Program-made: the position numbers and the translations under genes
Shown here: piece after piece, positions 47,121 through 57,081 of the stretch
Layout: the number at the start of each line of letters is the position of its first letter
Position numbering within the stretch: position 1 is the stretch's first letter
From: Rhynchopus euleeides
Taxonomy: Eukaryota; Euglenozoa; Diplonemea; Diplonemida; Diplonemidae
Direction: 5' to 3'
Assembly: GCA_963210315.1 (NCBI GenBank)
Contig: OY723300.1
Location: 930,001-994,000, forward strand
Length of the DNA: 64,000 nucleotides
Notes under the pieces: generated by a model
What the model was told of the DNA's origin: nothing
What the model saw: only the letters and a program-made list of their open reading frames with translations
Databases searched by the model: none

Positions 47121-48779
47121 ATGGAGGTGTATGTGGCGGACCCCGCCACCGGCACACACCACGTGGTGGATGTGGAGGAGGAGGACACGCTGGACAGCCT
47201 GCATGCGCGTGCGGCAGAGGCGGTCGGGCTCTCGGCAGGCCGGGCTGTGTTCAGGGTGGGCGGGGAGGAGCTGTGCGCCGGAGGGGACGGCTGGGTCTCG
47301 GGGTGTGCTGCGCTGTGCGACGGGTGCGTGCTGGAGGTGGTGAACAGCGTGCAGCCGTACCTGCAGGAGCTGCAGAGGCACCGCACCCTCGACAGCATGC
47401 CCGACTGGGTGTGCGACGACAGCGAGTGTGTGCTCGCTGCGATCAGCATCGACGGCGGCAACCTGAAGCACGCCAGCACGAGGCTGCGGGGCGACCCCTG
47501 CACCGTGCTGGCAGCAGTGCGGCAGTGCCCCGCCTCCCTCGCCTCGGCAAGCGACGCGCTGCGTGCGGACCGTGCGTTTGTGGCAGAGTGCATCGATGTG
47601 CACGCCACAGCGATCGGCGGTGCTGCCCCGCACCTGAAGGACGACCTGGAGCTGGGGATGCAGGCCGTGGGCCGCTGCCACACCGCCCTGAAGCACCTGG
47701 GCCCGACACTGCGCGACACAGAGGAGGTTGTGCTGCACTCACTCAAAGGGTACTCTTCGTCCTACGACCTGTCGTCTGTGTCGCTGCGGTTGCGTGGCGA
47801 CAGCGACTTCATGCTGGATGCTACATCCATCACGTGCTCCGCCTTTGCCTACGCGACACCGGAGGTGCTTGACGATCGCGAGACAGTGCTGTGTGCTGTA
47901 TCGCATGCTGCAAGATGTTTCGACCCAATCAGCCAGCGTCTGAAGCGCGACCCCGATGTGCTGCTGGCTGCTGTCCACCGGTACTCGTCCGACGCACTCA
48001 GCGATGCACCGCCGAAGCTTCGCAACGACAAGGCCTTCATGCGGCAGTGCATGCAGATTGCGCCGCATGCCATCCGGTTTGCCTCGGATGCCCTGCGCTG
48101 CGACGAGGAGCTGGCGTGGGAGGCCGTTGCTATGTCCTCGTGGGCGGTCAAGCATGTACACGAGGACTTGCGCAGCAACATCGAGTTCATGACACGCTGT
48201 GTGGCGCGGGACGGCCAGTGCCTTAAGCATGCCCACAGTACGCTGCAGCAGAACCGGGACCTTCCGTTGCTTGCGGTGCGGACATACGGACATGCACTGA
48301 GGTACTGCGGGGCTGCACTGCAGAGTGACAGGGAGGTCGCTTTGGTTGCTATCCGTCAAGATGCCCGTGCACTTCAGTACTGTGCTGAGAGCCTGCGTGA
48401 CGACAAGCAGTTTGTGATGTCCGCCGGAGGGTGGGGGCTGCTTGAGCACGTCTCGCCACGCCTGCAGAAGGACCGGACAGTGGTGTTGCATGCTCTTTGG
48501 CATTGTGCTTATGACCTGCGACATGCAGGCATCTACAAAGGCGACGTGTGGTTGGTGGCGCTCGCTGTGCTCTGCGAAGGGGGTGGCGTACTGGACTACA
48601 CAGATGACTCCACACGCAGGTCCCCTGTGGTGCTGCTCGCCCGCCTTCTCTCCTGTTGTTCCTTTTTGTACAGGCGCGGGCTGTATGTCGCAGGGATCAT
48701 CTGCTGCATGCTGGTCTACTGGTCGCTGCCCTATGTAGCCATGCTTGCTGGGGTGGGCATGGGTGCCGACCTGCTGTAG
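47121..48779 (+). CDS. DUF4116-repeat protein with C-terminal membrane segment
   Basis: 552 aa from ATG 47121. The N-terminal about 75 residues resemble a ubiquitin-like fold (MEVYVADPATGTHHVVDVEE ... LEVVN). Residues about 95-475 are tandem helical repeats of the DUF4116 type, each about 45-50 aa with the pattern L+xDxxFVLxAVxxxxxALxYAS (e.g. LRDDKQFVMSAG, LRNDKAFMRQCMQIAPHAIR, ALQSDREVALVAIRQDARAL). The last 45 residues are hydrophobic (YVAGIICCMLVYWSLPYVAM), likely one or two membrane spans. DUF4116 proteins are expanded in protists and giant viruses; their function is unknown. Confidence 0.85.
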   Translation: MEVYVADPATGTHHVVDVEEEDTLDSLHARAAEAVGLSAGRAVFRVGGEELCAGGDGWVSGCAALCDGCVLEVVNSVQPYLQELQRHRTLDSMPDWVCDDSECVLAAISIDGGNLKHASTRLRGDPCTVLAAVRQCPASLASASDALRADRAFVAECIDVHATAIGGAAPHLKDDLELGMQAVGRCHTALKHLGPTLRDTEEVVLHSLKGYSSSYDLSSVSLRLRGDSDFMLDATSITCSAFAYATPEVLDDRETVLCAVSHAARCFDPISQRLKRDPDVLLAAVHRYSSDALSDAPPKLRNDKAFMRQCMQIAPHAIRFASDALRCDEELAWEAVAMSSWAVKHVHEDLRSNIEFMTRCVARDGQCLKHAHSTLQQNRDLPLLAVRTYGHALRYCGAALQSDREVALVAIRQDARALQYCAESLRDDKQFVMSAGGWGLLEHVSPRLQKDRTVVLHALWHCAYDLRHAGIYKGDVWLVALAVLCEGGGVLDYTDDSTRRSPVVLLARLLSCCSFLYRRGLYVAGIICCMLVYWSLPYVAMLAGVGMGADLL

Positions 48780-49757
48780 CAGGCGGCTGCCAGGACAGCC
48801 GGTGGGCAGGTTCTGCCGCGGGAGCGGCAACCCGTGTTGGGAAGTTCGCTTTTCGTATGTTTGGGGTCGCCTGGCCCAGCGGTCCCTGCCAATCCACAGG
48901 GCGTTTCGCTCATAAGCAAGGCGATTAGTGCCTCCGGAGGTACTAACAGCCTTGCCAGAAGTGCAGTGATCTGCCCTCTCAAAGAAAGGTACCCAATGTG
49001 TACCTCCCTCGGAGCACCTCCCGACAGATTAAAAGATTCTCAAATTCCCAAAACCCTGTAGTTGTAAGTAAAACTTCGCCCACCCCACACGGGATCGGTG
49101 GGCGATAGCGAACGCCCTGAGTGTAGGAATAAAAAATATGCAGGCAACAAGTACTTCGTTGTCCCTTTGTGGTGGAGGGGCCACAGAGGGTTTCTGGCAC
49201 GATTCGGCCTTATCTCTGCCTGGAGGCCGGCAGTGGTGCCGCGTAGCGGTGCACCACACAAAACTGCTTTGTTGTTAACGCCTTGTAACGCCGTGTGTCA
49301 CACGCGGCGAATTGCGATAACCCTTCTGCCCAAAGTGACTCGGGTCGCTGCGACACACCCGACACCGTGATGGCGGAGGCAGGAGGTGTCAGGGTTGAGG
49401 ACCCACACCGCAGCACTGCGGAAGCTGGTTCTTGGTCCGACTACGAGTACAGCATGACCCCTGCCCACCCCTCTCCTTTCCTTGTCGCCATCCTCCGCAG
49501 CCGTCTGCATGTGGGGGTGACCCTCCCTGCACACCGCACCGACACTGCACCACTGCCGCACCACAGCCCTCTCCATTACCCTGCACACGGCAGCATGCAT
49601 CTGTGCAAGGGCAAGTTTGGAGCGCGAGATACCTTGCTCTGCCCACTTTGACATGACATACTTTGCTGTGCAACACCGTCGCTTTGACAACTTCACACCT
49701 GGGTATACACACACAACGCATACAGATTGTAACGACTTGTACACACACAGCACGAAT
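48780..49757. other. intergenic, includes duplicated leader segment
   Basis: 49488-49640 (CTCCTTTCCTTGTCGCCATC ... AAGTTTGGAGCGCGAGATAC) is repeated at about 52607-52790 upstream of ML copy 4. A hairpin CGCCCACC...GGTGGGCG lies at 49079-49106. No RNA family is recognised. Confidence 0.5.
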
Positions 49758-51038
49758 ATGTCGCTGAAGCTGCTGAGCGCGGTGAACGTGGGTGACGTGG
49801 AGCTGCAGAACCGGATGGCGCTGGCACCTCTGACGCGCGGGCGTGCGACGGAGGACCACCTGCCGACGGAGGTGATGGTGGAGTACTACAGGCAGCGCGG
49901 GTCGGCAGGGCTGGTCATCACAGAGGCGGCAGGGATCTCGCGCCAGGGGGCGGGGTGGTACTGCGCACCCGGGATCTGGAACCAGGAGCAGGTGACTGGC
50001 TGGAAGAAGGTCACAGATGCGGTGCACGCACGCAAGGGTGTGGTCGCAATGCAGCTGTGGCACATGGGGCGGCAGGCACACTCAGACGTGACGGGGGAGG
50101 CAACGGTGGCCCCGTCTGCGATTGCAATCGAGGGGGAGGTGACGGCGTGGCGTGGGGAGAAGAAGCCGTACGAGACACCGAAGGAGTTGACGGTTGACGA
50201 GATCAAGAAGGTGCAGCAGGACTACAAGAATGCAGCAGTCAACGCGAAGCGGGCTGGGTGCGACATGGTGGAGCTCCACGCGGCCAACGGATACCTGCTG
50301 GACCTGTTCCTGCAGTCGTCGACGAACAAGCGGACGGATGCGTACGGCGGGTCGGTGGAGAAGCGGCTGCGCATGCTGTCGGAGGTGCTGGCGGCGGTCG
50401 AGGAGGTGTACCCTGCCAGCCGCATCGGGGTGCGTCTCTCCCCGAACGGGGCGTTCGGGTCGATGGGGAGCGCTGACAACATCGACACCTTCTCGGCTGC
50501 TGTGCGGATGCTGGGTGACCGGAAGGTGGGGTACGTGCACCTGATGGACGGGTTGGGTTTCGGGTTCCACGAGCTGACGGAGGCGTTCACGTTGAAGCAC
50601 GCACGCGAGCTGCTGGAGCAGACGAAGGGTGCCGGCGGGGTGACGAAGCTGATGGGGAACGTGGGGTACACACGCGAGACGGCGGAGGAGCGGGTGCAGG
50701 CGGGCGAGGCAGACATGATCGCCTTCGGGCGTCCCTACATCAGCAACCCGGACCTGCCGGAGCGGTTCGCGAAGGGGGCGGCGCTGAACCCTGACGCAGA
50801 GTACGCTGACTGGTGGGGCATCGGCAAGGGTGCCAGTGGGTACACTGACTTCCCGACAATGGAACAGGCTGACGCACGTGCTCAGGTTGAGAAGAAGACG
50901 AAGACTGAGACACGCGCCGCTGTGCCCGCACCGGCACCTACACCCACGCACACACCACGCAAGCCCCCGCAGCGCAAGGTGGCGGTTGTTGAGAAGAAGA
51001 AGGGCACGGGTCTCTTCAGCTTCCTGCACTGCTGCTGA
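49758..51038 (+). CDS. Old Yellow Enzyme family NADH:flavin oxidoreductase, copy 1
   Basis: 426 aa. An FMN-dependent ene-reductase of the OYE family: N-terminal ELQNRMALAPLTRGRA barrel strand, WHMGRQ (residues 101-106), substrate-binding His174/Asn177 and proton donor Tyr179 in HAANGYLLDLFLQ, TDAYGGSVEKR, and the phosphate-binding end GRPYISNPDLPER. The core ends near residue 365. An added tail of about 60 residues is Lys/Pro-rich and ends FSFLHCC, a possible double-Cys lipidation signal absent from ordinary OYEs. It likely reduces activated C=C bonds with NAD(P)H. ATG 49758 follows acceptor-like ACACACAG. A near-identical copy starts at 63120. Confidence 0.93.
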   Translation: MSLKLLSAVNVGDVELQNRMALAPLTRGRATEDHLPTEVMVEYYRQRGSAGLVITEAAGISRQGAGWYCAPGIWNQEQVTGWKKVTDAVHARKGVVAMQLWHMGRQAHSDVTGEATVAPSAIAIEGEVTAWRGEKKPYETPKELTVDEIKKVQQDYKNAAVNAKRAGCDMVELHAANGYLLDLFLQSSTNKRTDAYGGSVEKRLRMLSEVLAAVEEVYPASRIGVRLSPNGAFGSMGSADNIDTFSAAVRMLGDRKVGYVHLMDGLGFGFHELTEAFTLKHARELLEQTKGAGGVTKLMGNVGYTRETAEERVQAGEADMIAFGRPYISNPDLPERFAKGAALNPDAEYADWWGIGKGASGYTDFPTMEQADARAQVEKKTKTETRAAVPAPAPTPTHTPRKPPQRKVAVVEKKKGTGLFSFLHCC

Positions 51039-51782
51039 CGTGTGTCCCACCACAATGGGTGCAACACGAGCACCCTGTGGTGCACTGTGTGCCTTTGTGT
51101 CTTCTGATGTGCGTCTGACTCCCGAGTTCTTTTTGGCTTTCTTCAAGGTGTGTTCTGAATGAGCACTGGTACTTCCTTGTGCACAAACTGTGCATATATT
51201 TTGTGTCTTCAGCAGCTTCTGCCCCCTTTGAAGGGTGAATCTGTTTACATTTTGGCTTACACCCACCGTTCTAACTCTTGATGTTTTTGCTGTTCTTGCT
51301 GTTTTCCGCATCCTGGTGCTGTTGTCCGGCCTTGCCGCACGAACGGCAGCCCTTTGTTTAGGTGCCCCCGAAAACCACCTTCGCAATGTGAGGGTGTCCG
51401 GGGCACCATTATTGTTGTTCATTCTGCTTTCGCCGTCTTGCAGCTGCACGGCAACCCACAGGCAAGTGGCCTTGGGATGCAGCAGCTGCCCTTCTAATCC
51501 TACCTCTAACTCTCAACGGTATCCACAAACGTTTCGGTGCAGGCCACTGTGCGTGTGCACGCCTTGTCCTTGCTGTGTGCAGCTGTTGTTGTGGGCCGCC
51601 AGGCTCATCTCCCGCTTCTGCACGCCGCGTGCAAAGCAGCACAGCCCTGCTTGTGGTAGGCAGCACGCTGACTGCTGCTCTTTGATCCCAATCGGTGATG
51701 AGTTCTCGTATGCAGCAGACAGCACGCTCGAATTGTGTTGCCAAGCAAGCGAAGGTGACCCTGCCCACCCCCAGCCCCAAGA

Positions 51783-52006
51783 TGCTGGTGTGGAGCGGGT
51801 GCCTCGACCTCTTTTCGGGTTCTTTATTTCTTTATTTCCTTTTGGATGCGTCCACCAAAGAAAACGTGGCCACCCACTCGCAGAGGCTCCCGAAAGCTCC
51901 AGCATCAGCTAGCGGTTCATAGTGTAGATCGGTGTCTCCAGAAGGGGATGTCCGGTCGCAGAAGAAAAACGACGAAGACAACCACACAGGCCGCAAAAAA
52001 AAAACA
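51783..52006. repeat. dispersed repeat, copy B
   Basis: Counterpart of 1665-1903, same orientation. Differences are small indels (for example GAAGGGG versus GAAGAAGGGG). Confidence 0.75.
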
Positions 52007-52606
52007 CTTGCCGCGTTCGCGACATGCGTGACACGCGACACGCTACCTGAAACGTGAGTGTGCCTTGCTAACACGGGCATTTCAACGGTCCGCCGACGAC
52101 CGTTCCCCAAACCAGTAAACCAGCAGTTTTGGAAAATCGGAGAGATCACCCTACTGCGCTGAATATGGTGTGCACCACTGCAAAAATCCCCGGGAGCTTT
52201 TGGGCTTTCAGACCTGAAGGGGCCAGCAGGTGGGTGGCGTCGGGGAGTGGCAGCTTTGTAACTGTCCTCCAGCTGCTGGCATGTCCAGCCCTGCGAGAGT
52301 GCCAAGGTGTATTGAGTCCCTGCGGAGCACAACCCCCGATGAGAACGAGCGCCAGGTGATCCTCATTCATTTTCAGCTGCAACGCGCATGAGGGGCACTC
52401 TCTGCCGCAAGCATCTCTGGGCATCACTCGAGAGCTGTCACATGATGACGCGGAGAGAAATCAGAGAAAAAGTCCCGCCTGACGGGCACGCGCCTGGAAA
52501 CTGTGGGGGGGCGAGCAAAAAATCTCTTGTAAAAGTTCTTAGAAAAAACCTGGTTCCCCGACCCAAAAAACCTGGAAAAAGGGCTCGTTCCCCGCCCAGG
52601 CCTGCT

Positions 52607-52790
52607 CTCCTTTCCTTGTCGCCATCCTCCGTCTGCATGTGTGGGTGCTGCTTGATGTGTTGGTGGACCCTCCCTGCACACCGCACCGACACTGCACCAC
52701 TGCCGCACCACAGCCCTCTCCATTACCCTGCACACGGCAGCATGCATCTGTGCAAGGGCAAGTTTGGAGCGCGAGATACTTTACTGTGCT
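52607..52790. repeat. duplicated segment, second copy of 49488-49640
   Basis: Shares CTGCACACCGCACCGACACT, CCACAGCCCTCTCCATTACC and GCATGCATCTGTGCAAGGGC in order, with about 30 bp extra near 52640 (TGGGTGCTGCTTGATGTGTT). Confidence 0.8.
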
Positions 52791-53023
52791 GCACAGCCCT
52801 GCTGAGGAGCTGTGCAATTAACACCTGCCGCTGCTGCTTCGTGCAGCGGGAGGAGTTGGAGCACTGCGAGACTAGCAGAAATGGGTCTGGCACAGACAGC
52901 CGTGCTGTGCTGTATTCTGTATTCTCTGTTGTCTTGTGTGTCCACACCACACCACACCACACACCACCCATCCTCACACCACAGCCTCTTCCGTCTCCAC
53001 CACCACCACCTCGCACACTCAAG

Positions 53024-53539
53024 ATGATGAAGGCGGTGTGCCTGTTTGCCGTGGTTGCGGCTGCGTTCGGCCACGGGCTGGAGGTGACCCGCACGGTGAA
53101 GGAGATTATGGCTGGCGGGAGCGCACAGGTGTTCGCGTCCCCCGGGTGCAAGAAGACCGACCAGTACGGGTCGAACGACTGCGAGTTCGCGTGGGGCCAG
53201 AAGCTGACGGCCCACGTGAACGCGACGCTCCCCGAGGCGGTGGACGCGGGGGCGAAGCTGGACGTGGACCTGAAGGTTGACGGGATGATCCCGTTCAAGT
53301 TCACGTGCCCCGCGTGCGGCGGGCAGTGCAGCTTCGAGGTCCCGATTGTGAAGAAGAAGGTGGAGTTCGCGCTGCCCGCCTGCCCGCTGCTGCCTGCCGG
53401 CCCGTACAGCAACGTGACGACGGTGGAGCTGCCGGCGAAGGACCCATCCCCCGTGTCGGTGTCCTTCAAGGGGACGGTCACGGTGAAGGACGCTGCCGGC
53501 AAGACCATCGTTGAGGTGGAGGTGCAGGGGAAGCTGTAG
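53024..53539 (+). CDS. secreted ML-domain-like protein, copy 4 (subtype B)
   Basis: 171 aa, differing from copy 3 by one substitution noticed (PSKDPSP to PAKDPSP), with a matching leader and partly matching 3' flank. It is separated from copy 3 by the DUF4116 and OYE genes, so the duplication was not simple tandem. A signal peptide is present. Confidence 0.8.
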   Translation: MMKAVCLFAVVAAAFGHGLEVTRTVKEIMAGGSAQVFASPGCKKTDQYGSNDCEFAWGQKLTAHVNATLPEAVDAGAKLDVDLKVDGMIPFKFTCPACGGQCSFEVPIVKKKVEFALPACPLLPAGPYSNVTTVELPAKDPSPVSVSFKGTVTVKDAAGKTIVEVEVQGKL

Positions 53540-54277
53540 GTGCAGCCCCTGCCTCAATGCAACCGAGACTTGTGACCTGTGTTTAGTGGCGTGTGTTTTC
53601 TGTCTCACCTTTTTTCTTGTTTCTTGTCCGTTGTGCCAGCGCCAAAGGCAAGGCAGGAGCAAGTGTGCATGCCGGCTTTCGAATGCTGCCCACACCCACA
53701 CACGGGCACACGAAGCCAGCTCCACCTGCTCCCTTGCACTGCGATGCCTGGCACACCCACACCAACCAACCAGACGACACGCGTGCTCCGAACCAGTGCC
53801 AGGCCCCAACCGTGCTTCTGCGAGTGTCTCTCCCGCAGTGCATCGCTGGTGCCCCTGTCCCGCATGCACGGACGTCACAGCCTGCTGTGCGCACTCTTGT
53901 CTCCGTGCGCAGTCCTCGCATCTCCAGTGCAGGTGCCTGTGTGTTGCACACCGTCTTGGCCGCCTCCCTGGCAGCTGCGCCGTGTCGTCTGATATGTCTC
54001 CTCCCACCACCCTGTGCTCATGTCCATCCGTGTTGTGCCTCTTGGCGTGCCTGGAGTGGGTCAGCCCTCCACCCACCCTCGCTTCGTTGGTGTGCTGCTT
54101 GCCCGCCTCGCACCACGTACACGCCGCCCTGCTGCCTGACGCCCTCCCTCCCCTGCTCCCACGCCCCCTGCACCTTGCTCATGGTTTTGCTCTGCGTGTC
54201 GCATCTCTGCCGCCAACACGCCCACCCTTCCCTCACGGCAGGTGTTACACTCGAGGCACTCGGGCCGCGCGACCACG
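53540..54277. other. 3' flank of ML copy 4 and 5' flank of aminopeptidase
   Basis: Partly homologous to the region after ML copy 3. A long C-rich tract ends CCTTCCCTCACGGCAG about 37 bp before the next ATG. No gene is seen. Confidence 0.5.
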
Positions 54278-56087
54278 ATGGGCCTCACAAAGGAGATCCG
54301 TGCAGCGAGCAAGCAGGTTGCTTCCGACTGCTGCAAGTTCCTGACGGCGTCCCCCTCGCCTTTCCATGCCGTGCAGAACATGACGACAGAGCTGAAGAAG
54401 ATGGGCTTCAAGCAGCTCTTTGAGGACGACAAGTGGCATGGTGCTCTGGAGGCTAACGGGCGGTACTTCACCACACGCAACCAGAGCTCCCTGATCGCGT
54501 TCGTTGTGGGAGGGAAGTACCCGGCAACGACTGGCGGAGGCGGTTTCAAGATTGTGGGTGCCCACACCGACAGCCCCTGCTTTGTGCTCAAGCCGAAGAC
54601 AGCTGAGCAGAGCAGCGGCTACAAGCAGGTGGGTGTGCAGACCTACGGTGGCGGCCTGTGGCACACCTGGTTTGACCGTGATGTCGCCATCGCCGGGAAG
54701 GTGGTGTACCGTGGTGATGACGGTTCCCTGCAGTCAAAGCTGCTGAAGGTGGACCGCCCGATCCTGCGCATCCCCAACCTTGCCATCCACCTGACGAACG
54801 CGAAGGAGCGTGAGGCCTTCACATTTAACAAGGAGCAGCACCTGCTGCCGATGCTGTGCTCCGACATTGTCAGCCAGCTGGAGGCTGCGGAGGTGAAGGA
54901 CGAAGAGAAGGAGGATGCAAAGCCCTCCGCAAAGCCCCGCCACCACGCAGAGCTCCTCAACCTCATCGCAGAGGAGACGGGTGTGGATGTGAAGGCGCTG
55001 GTGGACTTCGACCTGTACCTCCACGACACGCAGGAGGCAGCGGTGGGCGGGCTGTTCGAGGAGTTTGTGTTCTCCGCTCGCATCGACAACCTGATCTCCT
55101 GCTACAACGGGGTGGAGGCGCTGAAGGCGTACTGCCAGGACGGCACCTCGATCGCGGAGGACAGCATGGTGTCCATGCTTGCCGTCTACGACCACGAGGA
55201 GGTGGGCAGCGCCTCTGCCATTGGGGCAGGGTCGTCTTTCACCAACGACGTGATCCGCAGGGTGACGAGTGTGTTCTCACCGCATGCTGATGCGTATGAG
55301 CAGACCATCAGGTCCTCATTTGTCGCGTCTGTGGATGGCGTGCACGGCGTGCACCCCAACTACAGCGACAGGCACCAGATGAACCACCGCCCCGAGATGC
55401 ACAAGGGGCCGACGATCAAGTACAACGCGAACCAGCGTTACGCCACCAACTCCGAGTCATCCTCAATCGTGAAGCGCCTCGCAGAGCTGGTTGCCGTGCC
55501 CACCCAGGAGGTGTGCGTGAAGAACGGTATGTCGTGTTCTGCCCTCTGTTATGCCCTTCGTCCCTCTTCCCTCCTCGGGTGAAGCAACGGGGTGCCCGCT
55601 GTGTGTTGTGTCGAATCTGCTGCGGCCTGTGCCGGCCGGCAACCATGTTGCACCACGGCCTGGGGTGCGCTCTGTTCTGAAGAATGGGGTGATCACTGGT
55701 GCCACGACACGCTGCCAAGAGTCAAATAAAGTGGTCTGCTTTCCGCCCCCTGCATCACCCCCACCCTCCCTACGACACCCTCCCGCATGCAGATTCGCCG
55801 TGCGGGTCGACGATCGGGCCGATCATCTCCACTGGGACCGGGATCACAACAGTGGACATCGGCAACCCCATGCTGAGCATGCACAGCGTGCGCGAGCAGT
55901 GTGGCACGGTATGGCTTCCCTTGCTGAGCAAGAGGGAGAGGCATCACAGCTAAGATCTGGCGTTACCTGCTCACCCCCACCCCCCCCACACACACACCTC
56001 CAGATCGACCTCCACTACATGAACCTTCTGCTGCACTCCTTCTACAAGAACTACAGCGAGGTGCGGAAGAACCTCCCCCGCTTCTAG
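54278..56087 (+). CDS. DNPEP: aspartyl aminopeptidase (M18), three exons
   Basis: Exons 54278-55526, 55793-55908 and 56004-56087 give 482 aa, the usual length for DNPEP. Introns are GTATGT...CATGCAG (266 bp, phase 1) and GTATGG...CTCCAG (95 bp, phase 0). Zinc and catalytic residues: His96 (GAHTDSP), Asp270 (SARIDNL), Glu307/Glu308 (YDHEEVGS), Asp in [10 protein letters not shown] and His447 (MLSMHSVRE), which is contributed by exon 2. Other signatures are [15 protein letters not shown] and [11 protein letters not shown]. The enzyme is a dodecameric cytosolic peptidase removing N-terminal Asp/Glu. The exon 1 frame alone runs on to a false stop at 55582 and would lack the last metal ligand. The start at ATG 54278 ([12 protein letters not shown]) fits the family. 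Confidence 0.95.
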
Positions 56088-57081
56088 GGGGGAAGCTGAG
56101 TTGGCGTTGTGTGTCGAGCATGGGGTGGCGATGCAGCGGTGCCTGTCTGTTTCACTGAGAGCCCCAGTCATCGGAACATGCGTGCATATGTGCATGCTCG
56201 CCAATTGAACCGGGCATGGTGTGGTGTTCCGTGAATCCTTCACGTTAAAAAATTCCGTGCGTGGGTGGGCGTAAGCGCTTTGATAGTGCGTGCCCCTGTT
56301 TCAAATTGCTTCTGGCCCTCACACCCCCTGTTGCGGGCGTGATGTCCAGCACAAAACGTGCTGATGGGAGGCGGCAAGCCTTCGCTTTGCCAAAGGCAGG
56401 GGGGGCGGGGGTGTGGCAACATTGCTTTCCGGATCTCTCTGCAACCCCGCCTGGGCAGCGATTTTAACTCCCGAAGTGAGGCCCTCCGCATGGGGCGGGC
56501 CCTTCGCAACGTCTCAAACACAACCGGTTTGGCTTTCATGAGGCGCTTCCGTGTGGACGCACGGCAACCCACCAGCGTAAAGAAGCCCCACACAGGGCAC
56601 CACCCCTGGCCCGGTGTCCCTGCAAATGAATCACACGAGCGGGCTAAACACTACGACGTAGCACACAGCGAGCTGGGGGGTCGGGGGGGGGTCGGGCGCA
56701 ACTTTAAAATATACGACACTGCACACCATGAGGGTGTTTGTCGATCCACAACACTCCCCCCCCCCCACAACCCTCCATACCCCTCACCCCTTCTCTACAG
56801 TCTACTCTTTACCCCCCTCCCCCCTCACCTGGCTGCATTCCGAGAACCCCTCCCCCACCCCCCACCCTATTTCGCAACTAACAACCCACGCCCCACAGCA
56901 CATACACAGGCACACTGGCGCCCACCACCGCAACCTCCCCAGAGTGTGGGGTGGCAGGTGGGGGGTGAAATTAACGCAGCTGATGCGCGTTGGCCACGCC
57001 ATGAGTGTTTGCCGCCACTGCGGTGTCGCAGCATCGTCGGCGTTGCGGTGACGCTGCTCCCCCCTCTCTCTCTTCTTCCTG
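56088..57081. other. intergenic, no gene recognised
   Basis: C-rich pyrimidine tracts at 56750-56880 and 57055-57080. Overlapping open frames are low complexity. Fragments of unrecognised sequence only. Confidence 0.45.

Larger units (their letters stand above)
51039..53023. other. intergenic with duplicated and dispersed repeats
   Basis: Contains dispersed repeat copy B (51783-52006), a copy of the OYE/ML leader segment (52607-52790) and the CCACACCACACC...CTCGCACACTCAAG leader of the ML subtype-B genes. A frame open across 52388-53023 in register with the ML gene is fortuitous leader. Confidence 0.5.

Noticed and set aside
48895..48960. CCTCCGGAGGTACT hairpin considered as an RNA gene
   Set aside because: Only a short isolated palindrome with no wider structure or known consensus.
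52781..54076. 431-aa minus-strand open frame (also 44473-46320 and 50082-51449)
   Set aside because: These cover the antisense of ML-like and OYE genes; low-complexity His/Arg/Leu content typical of shadows of GC-rich coding DNA.
55527..55582. C-terminal 18 residues of the unspliced aminopeptidase frame
   Set aside because: This is intron read-through; splicing at GTATGT restores the conserved [10 protein letters not shown] exon.
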